Origin: Aulostomus chinensis
Lineage: Eukaryota; Chordata; Actinopteri; Syngnathiformes; Aulostomidae
Direction of reading: 5' to 3'
NCBI GenBank assembly: GCA_037954235.1
Contig: JBBMOA010000021.1
Span: 24,313,358-24,377,357 of the forward strand
Length of the DNA stretch: 64,000 nucleotides
The notes below the pieces were generated by a model. That model was not told the origin of the DNA and ran no database searches. It saw only the letters and a list, made by a program, of their open reading frames with translations. The position numbers and the translations under genes were made by a program. Every line of letters begins with the position of its first letter. Positions within the stretch are counted from its first letter, which is position 1. Positions 61,203 to 64,000 of this stretch are shown here, one piece after another.

Positions 61203-61413
61203 ACACTGAAATAACTTGAAACTGACAAAAGTAATAAATAAATATTTACTGAAAATTAAGAAATGAAAATTAGACATTGGTTTTGAACTGAGGTTCACCA
61301 GAATCACTTTAACTAACAAACTAATGAAGCTGGACAAAAACTTCGTCCCCCACCGGAAGGGTTCAGCTCCTCCCACAGATCTACAGTAGGGTCTAGATCG
61401 GAGCCGTAGGTGG
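60078..61413. other. Intergenic stretch left of the endogenous retrovirus
   Basis: A (TG)n run lies at 61169-61200. A plus-strand open frame at 60431-60901 has no domain and no early ATG. Nothing else was recognised. Confidence 0.5.
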
Positions 61414-61785
61414 TGTCGGAATTGACTTAATAGAGAGGTCAGAGGTCAGAGGTAGGAGCCTCAGGAAGTATTTTATGAGTTCCTGTGGCCATCCTGACCT
61501 CAAGGCACAAAAGGGCAATAGACCAGGACGAAGGGGGGAGTTGAGAAGCATATATTTAACAGGTGTTATTTCCTATATCCTATAGTCATTGGTTTGATGT
61601 GAATATCATCTGCCCTTTGTTGTTGATGGTATAAAAGGTTGGGTCATTGTACAGATCAGCAGAGAACACTCAGCAGTCTCCTCTCCATGCTGCATGCATT
61701 AAAGAGACTTGATTCATCACACGAGTCTGGGATTCTTCAGAGAATTACCAACTCTCAACGATCTACAAGGAGAATTTCCCTTACA
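61414..61785 (+). mobile_element. 5' LTR of the endogenous retrovirus
   Basis: It starts TGTCGGAATTGAC and ends TTCCCTTACA, 372 bp. A TATA box TATAAAA is at 61630-61636, so transcription would begin near 61655-61665. A polyadenylation signal ATTAAA is at 61698-61703, giving a short R region. A direct AGGTCAG repeat (AGAGGTCAGAGGTCAGAGGT near 61434-61453) in U3 resembles a nuclear-receptor half-site pair and could be an enhancer element. Confidence 0.7.
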
Positions 61786-61788
61786 TTT

Positions 61789-61806
61789 TGGTGACAAGGA
61801 TGGGAT
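61789..61806 (+). other. Retroviral primer binding site
   Basis: TGGTGACAAGGATGGGAT begins three bases after the LTR. From memory the 3' end of tRNA-Ser(GCT) would pair with TGGCGACGAGGATGGGAT, so 16 of 18 bases match and both differences are CG-to-TG or CG-to-CA changes. The tRNA identity is inferred. Confidence 0.6.
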
Positions 61807-62039
61807 GGACGCTCTGCTGACTGATGTCTGAACCTGGACTGAGGGTCAGCTGCCGGCAGGGGTCTCATAGGACTCAGGGAAAGTTCCGCTCCGACAAACG
61901 GAGGACAGGATCCCGCCTGAGGTCAGGAGCGGGTGGCGGACAGCAGACGCTCCATCTGTTTTTTAATGAGCAAGTACGGTGTTATGAATCAATCTCTACA
62001 CGAGTTTTGTAATTCCTGTGTGGTCGCAACCGTGAGTTC

Positions 62040-62791
62040 CCATGTAATTCTTGTGTAGTCTTGGGAACGCTTCCATATAATTCTTGTGTAGTCTTGGGAA
62101 CGCTTCCATGTAATTCTTGTGTAGTCTTGGGAACGCTTCCATATAATTCTTGTGTAGTCTTGGGAACGCTTCCATGTAATTCTTGTGTAGTCTTGGGAAC
62201 GCTTCCATATAATTCTTGTGTAGTCTTGGGAACGCTTCCATGTAATTCTTGTGTAGTCTTGGGAACGCTTCCATGTAATTCTTGTGTAGTCTTGGGAACG
62301 CTTCCATATAATTCTTGTGTAGTCTTGGGAACGCTTCCATGTAATTCTTGTGTAGTCTTGGGAACGCTTCCATATAATTCTTGTGTAGTCTTGGGAACGC
62401 TTCCATGTAATTCTTGTGCAGTCTTGGGAACGCTTCCATATAATTCTTGTGTAGTCTTGGGAACGCTTCCATGTAATTCTTGTGTAGTCTTGGGAACGCT
62501 TCCATATAATTCTTGTGTAGTCTTGGGAACGCTTCCATGTAATTCTTGTGTAGTCTTGGGAACGCTTCCATATAATTCTTGTGTAGTCTTGGGAACGCTT
62601 CCATATAATTCTTGTGTAGTCTTGGGAACGCTTCCATATAATTCTTGTGTAGTCTTGGGAACGCTTCCATGTAATTCTTGTGTAGTCTTGGGAACGCTTC
62701 CATATAATTCTTGTGTAGTCTTGGGAACGCTTCCATGTAATTCTTGTGTAGTCTTGGGAACGCTTCCATATAATTCTTGTGTAGTTTTGGA
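62040..62791. repeat. 33-bp minisatellite in the retroviral leader, 22 copies
   Basis: Twenty-two full units plus a partial one, based on CCATGTAATTCTTGTGTAGT then CTTGGGAACGCTT. Two versions, CCATGTAATT and CCATATAATT, alternate nearly perfectly (a 66-bp higher-order unit), with breaks near 62271 and 62568-62634. One unit has GTGCAG (62420). A diverged related unit lies just left (about 62005-62039). All open frames of 250-300 codons across it are repeat artefacts. Confidence 0.97.
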
Positions 62792-63417
62792 AGTTGGAGG
62801 TAAAAAGAAAGAAAAACAAAAAACTAAAAAAGACGAGAGATATCTAAGCAGCAAGAGGCTGTTGAAATCGTGATTCACATGAAAAGAGCTCATTTTCTAT
62901 ATATTTATATATGTATGCATGTACATATACATGTATATATATATATGTTACAACGTTGTGTGTTTGTCTACGTATGTGGCGTGTGTTATGTGTAATTAAG
63001 AAATAGTGAGGAGCTCTAGATAATCCTTAGAGATATAATCTGAGATGAAAAGAAGAGCGGTTGATGCTAAGGTCATTAAATATATAGTAATAATATACTA
63101 ACATTATATATCATATATAGGATGTCCCACCACAATAAAATGGGCGTATGAGTGAAGAACCTATGAGAATAATAAGAACTAAACTTTGTGGTAACTCATT
63201 CAGTGTCTAATATGTTCTCATACTAAAGGGGTACGTTGCTCAGACTTTGTCATCCAAACCACCCGGCTGAACAAGTTACTCAAGGTAGTGTGTGGATGAT
63301 AAGATCCAACCGTACTTGTATGGGAAGAGCAGGGTGATTGTGGAATTAATCTGTGTGACTGAGGAGCCCATTGAGAGTCTAAAGCACTCCTGTCCCAGTC
63401 GTGAGTCGGGGAGAATT
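62792..63417 (+). other. Retroviral leader between the minisatellite and gag
   Basis: AT-rich sequence with a TATATA/CATGTA-rich stretch (62898-62947). In a provirus this region would hold the packaging signal and possibly a splice donor; none could be identified. The frame of gag is open upstream to about 63292 without an ATG that fits better than 63418. Confidence 0.5.
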
Positions 63418-64000
63418 ATGGGGAACAAAACAGGGAAACTAAAACCTGACCCTCTTACAGGTCCTGCTAAAATAATGGTAGAAAAATGGGGAATAAATGT
63501 GGTTGAGGATGTTCCACTTTGGCTCTGTGTTACTCAGGAGGTGTTTCCATTGATAGGCACATTGAGCACTGATTGTTTAAGAAGGTGTAGAGAATTGTTA
63601 GAAGAACACATGAAGGGAAAGGAAGTAGGGAAGACAAAGATGGACTGGCAAGCTTATCAAAGGTGGGAAAGAGAAGAAGCTAAGTCGGTAACAGGATTGA
63701 TGTTGAAGCAAGAAATGAAATGAGAGAGTACGTGTGAAAGAAAGAGGAAAAAATGTAGGGTTAGAAATGAAGAAAGGACTCTGCCTCCTCCGTATGCTGT
63801 CTCCACACCTGCAGCCCCTCCTCCACAAAACACTCCCCCACGGGGGACCACAGCTGCAACTGACCCCAACAAGGAACTTCTGAAGGAAAGGAGGAGCACA
63901 GAGATGTGTACCCTGACCTGTCTGTTCTCTCTCTGACTCCAAAAACCCAGCAGACTGACACTGTTTCTCCCAAGAAACCTAGAGCAGCATCTCTCAACTA
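63418..64000 (+). pseudogene. gag: Endogenous retrovirus gag, N-terminal part, inactivated
   Basis: An ATG at 63418 opens a frame beginning Met-Gly-Asn, the N-myristoylation pattern of retroviral matrix proteins. About 101 codons follow, with a matrix-like, lysine- and tryptophan-containing helical composition, until TGA at 63721-63723. The same frame continues beyond the stop into a proline-rich part with PPPY (codons 63784-63795), a late-budding motif that binds Nedd4-type ligases. A further frame change is needed near 63890-63920, where another frame takes on Gag-like proline/serine-rich character to the window end. The stop plus the frame change mean no complete Gag can be made here. Capsid and later regions lie off the window. 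Confidence 0.7.

Larger units (their letters stand above)
61414..64000 (+). mobile_element. Endogenous retrovirus, 5' part (continues off the window)
   Basis: An LTR, a primer binding site, a long leader with a 33-bp minisatellite, and a broken gag follow each other in the order of a provirus. Pol, env and the 3' LTR would lie to the right. A TGT...ACA LTR, a Gag with an N-terminal MGN and a PPPY motif suggest a simple class I (gamma/epsilon-like) element, but pol is needed to classify it. It is an old, inactivated genomic copy. Confidence 0.75.

Noticed and set aside
61982..62893. 270-303-codon frames across the 33-bp leader repeat
   Set aside because: The unit is a multiple of three without stops on both strands, so every frame is open; there is no separate evidence for a protein.

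Overview
This is a vertebrate nuclear window, most likely from a ray-finned (teleost) fish. The evidence is a multi-exon gene with GT-AG introns, very many (CA)n/(TG)n microsatellites, L2-type LINE copies with a YADD reverse transcriptase motif, a BED-finger hAT element, tRNA-headed SINEs of a kind common in teleosts, and LTR elements. I cannot name the species. No bacterial or phage features, operons, CRISPR arrays, rRNA or tRNA genes were seen.

Only one cellular gene could be supported: the first three coding exons of a phospholipid phosphatase-related protein 5 (PLPPR5) orthologue on the minus strand. Exon 1 lies at 35629-35832 inside a CpG-rich promoter region, exon 2 at 9504-9636 and exon 3 at 581-831; the remaining exons are off the left edge. 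The splice phases fit each other. The two introns (about 26.0 kb and 8.7 kb) are packed with tandem repeats.

Layout: 1-9.6 kb, exons 3 and 2, with intron 2 carrying a 33-bp minisatellite, a 1.17-kb TG/TGAG tract and a 17/23-bp minisatellite. 9.6-35.6 kb, intron 1, with a 53-bp minisatellite (12.4-13.7 kb), an LTR (about 15.1-16.5 kb), a dispersed repeat swollen by 61-bp units (16.8-18.8 kb), a SINE (21.5-21.9 kb), a 26-bp minisatellite (24.5-25.0 kb), and a 14-bp AT-rich satellite broken by an L2 LINE and by a hAT transposon that itself carries a second L2 (26.0-32.7 kb). A TGATCA-rich minisatellite (34.2-35.3 kb) ends close to exon 1. 35.4-43.0 kb, the promoter region, SINEs and microsatellites. 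43.05-53.86 kb, a giant 20-bp satellite with nested duplications, split by a 687-bp insert. 54-61.4 kb, a SINE, a second copy of the LTR family (57.5-59.0 kb) and a third L2 fragment. 61.4-64 kb, the 5' part of an endogenous retrovirus (LTR, primer binding site, a leader with 22 copies of a 33-bp repeat, and a broken gag) running off the right edge.

Roughly 30% of the window is tandem repeat by my own rough addition. A recurring theme is minisatellite growth inside mobile elements (L2 tail, retroviral leader, dispersed repeat, LTR). Most long open frames in the window come from stop-free repeat units and are not genes. I found no convincing new multi-gene system. The most unusual structures are the 20-bp satellite with its internal duplication history, the nested transposons, and the retroviral leader minisatellite.
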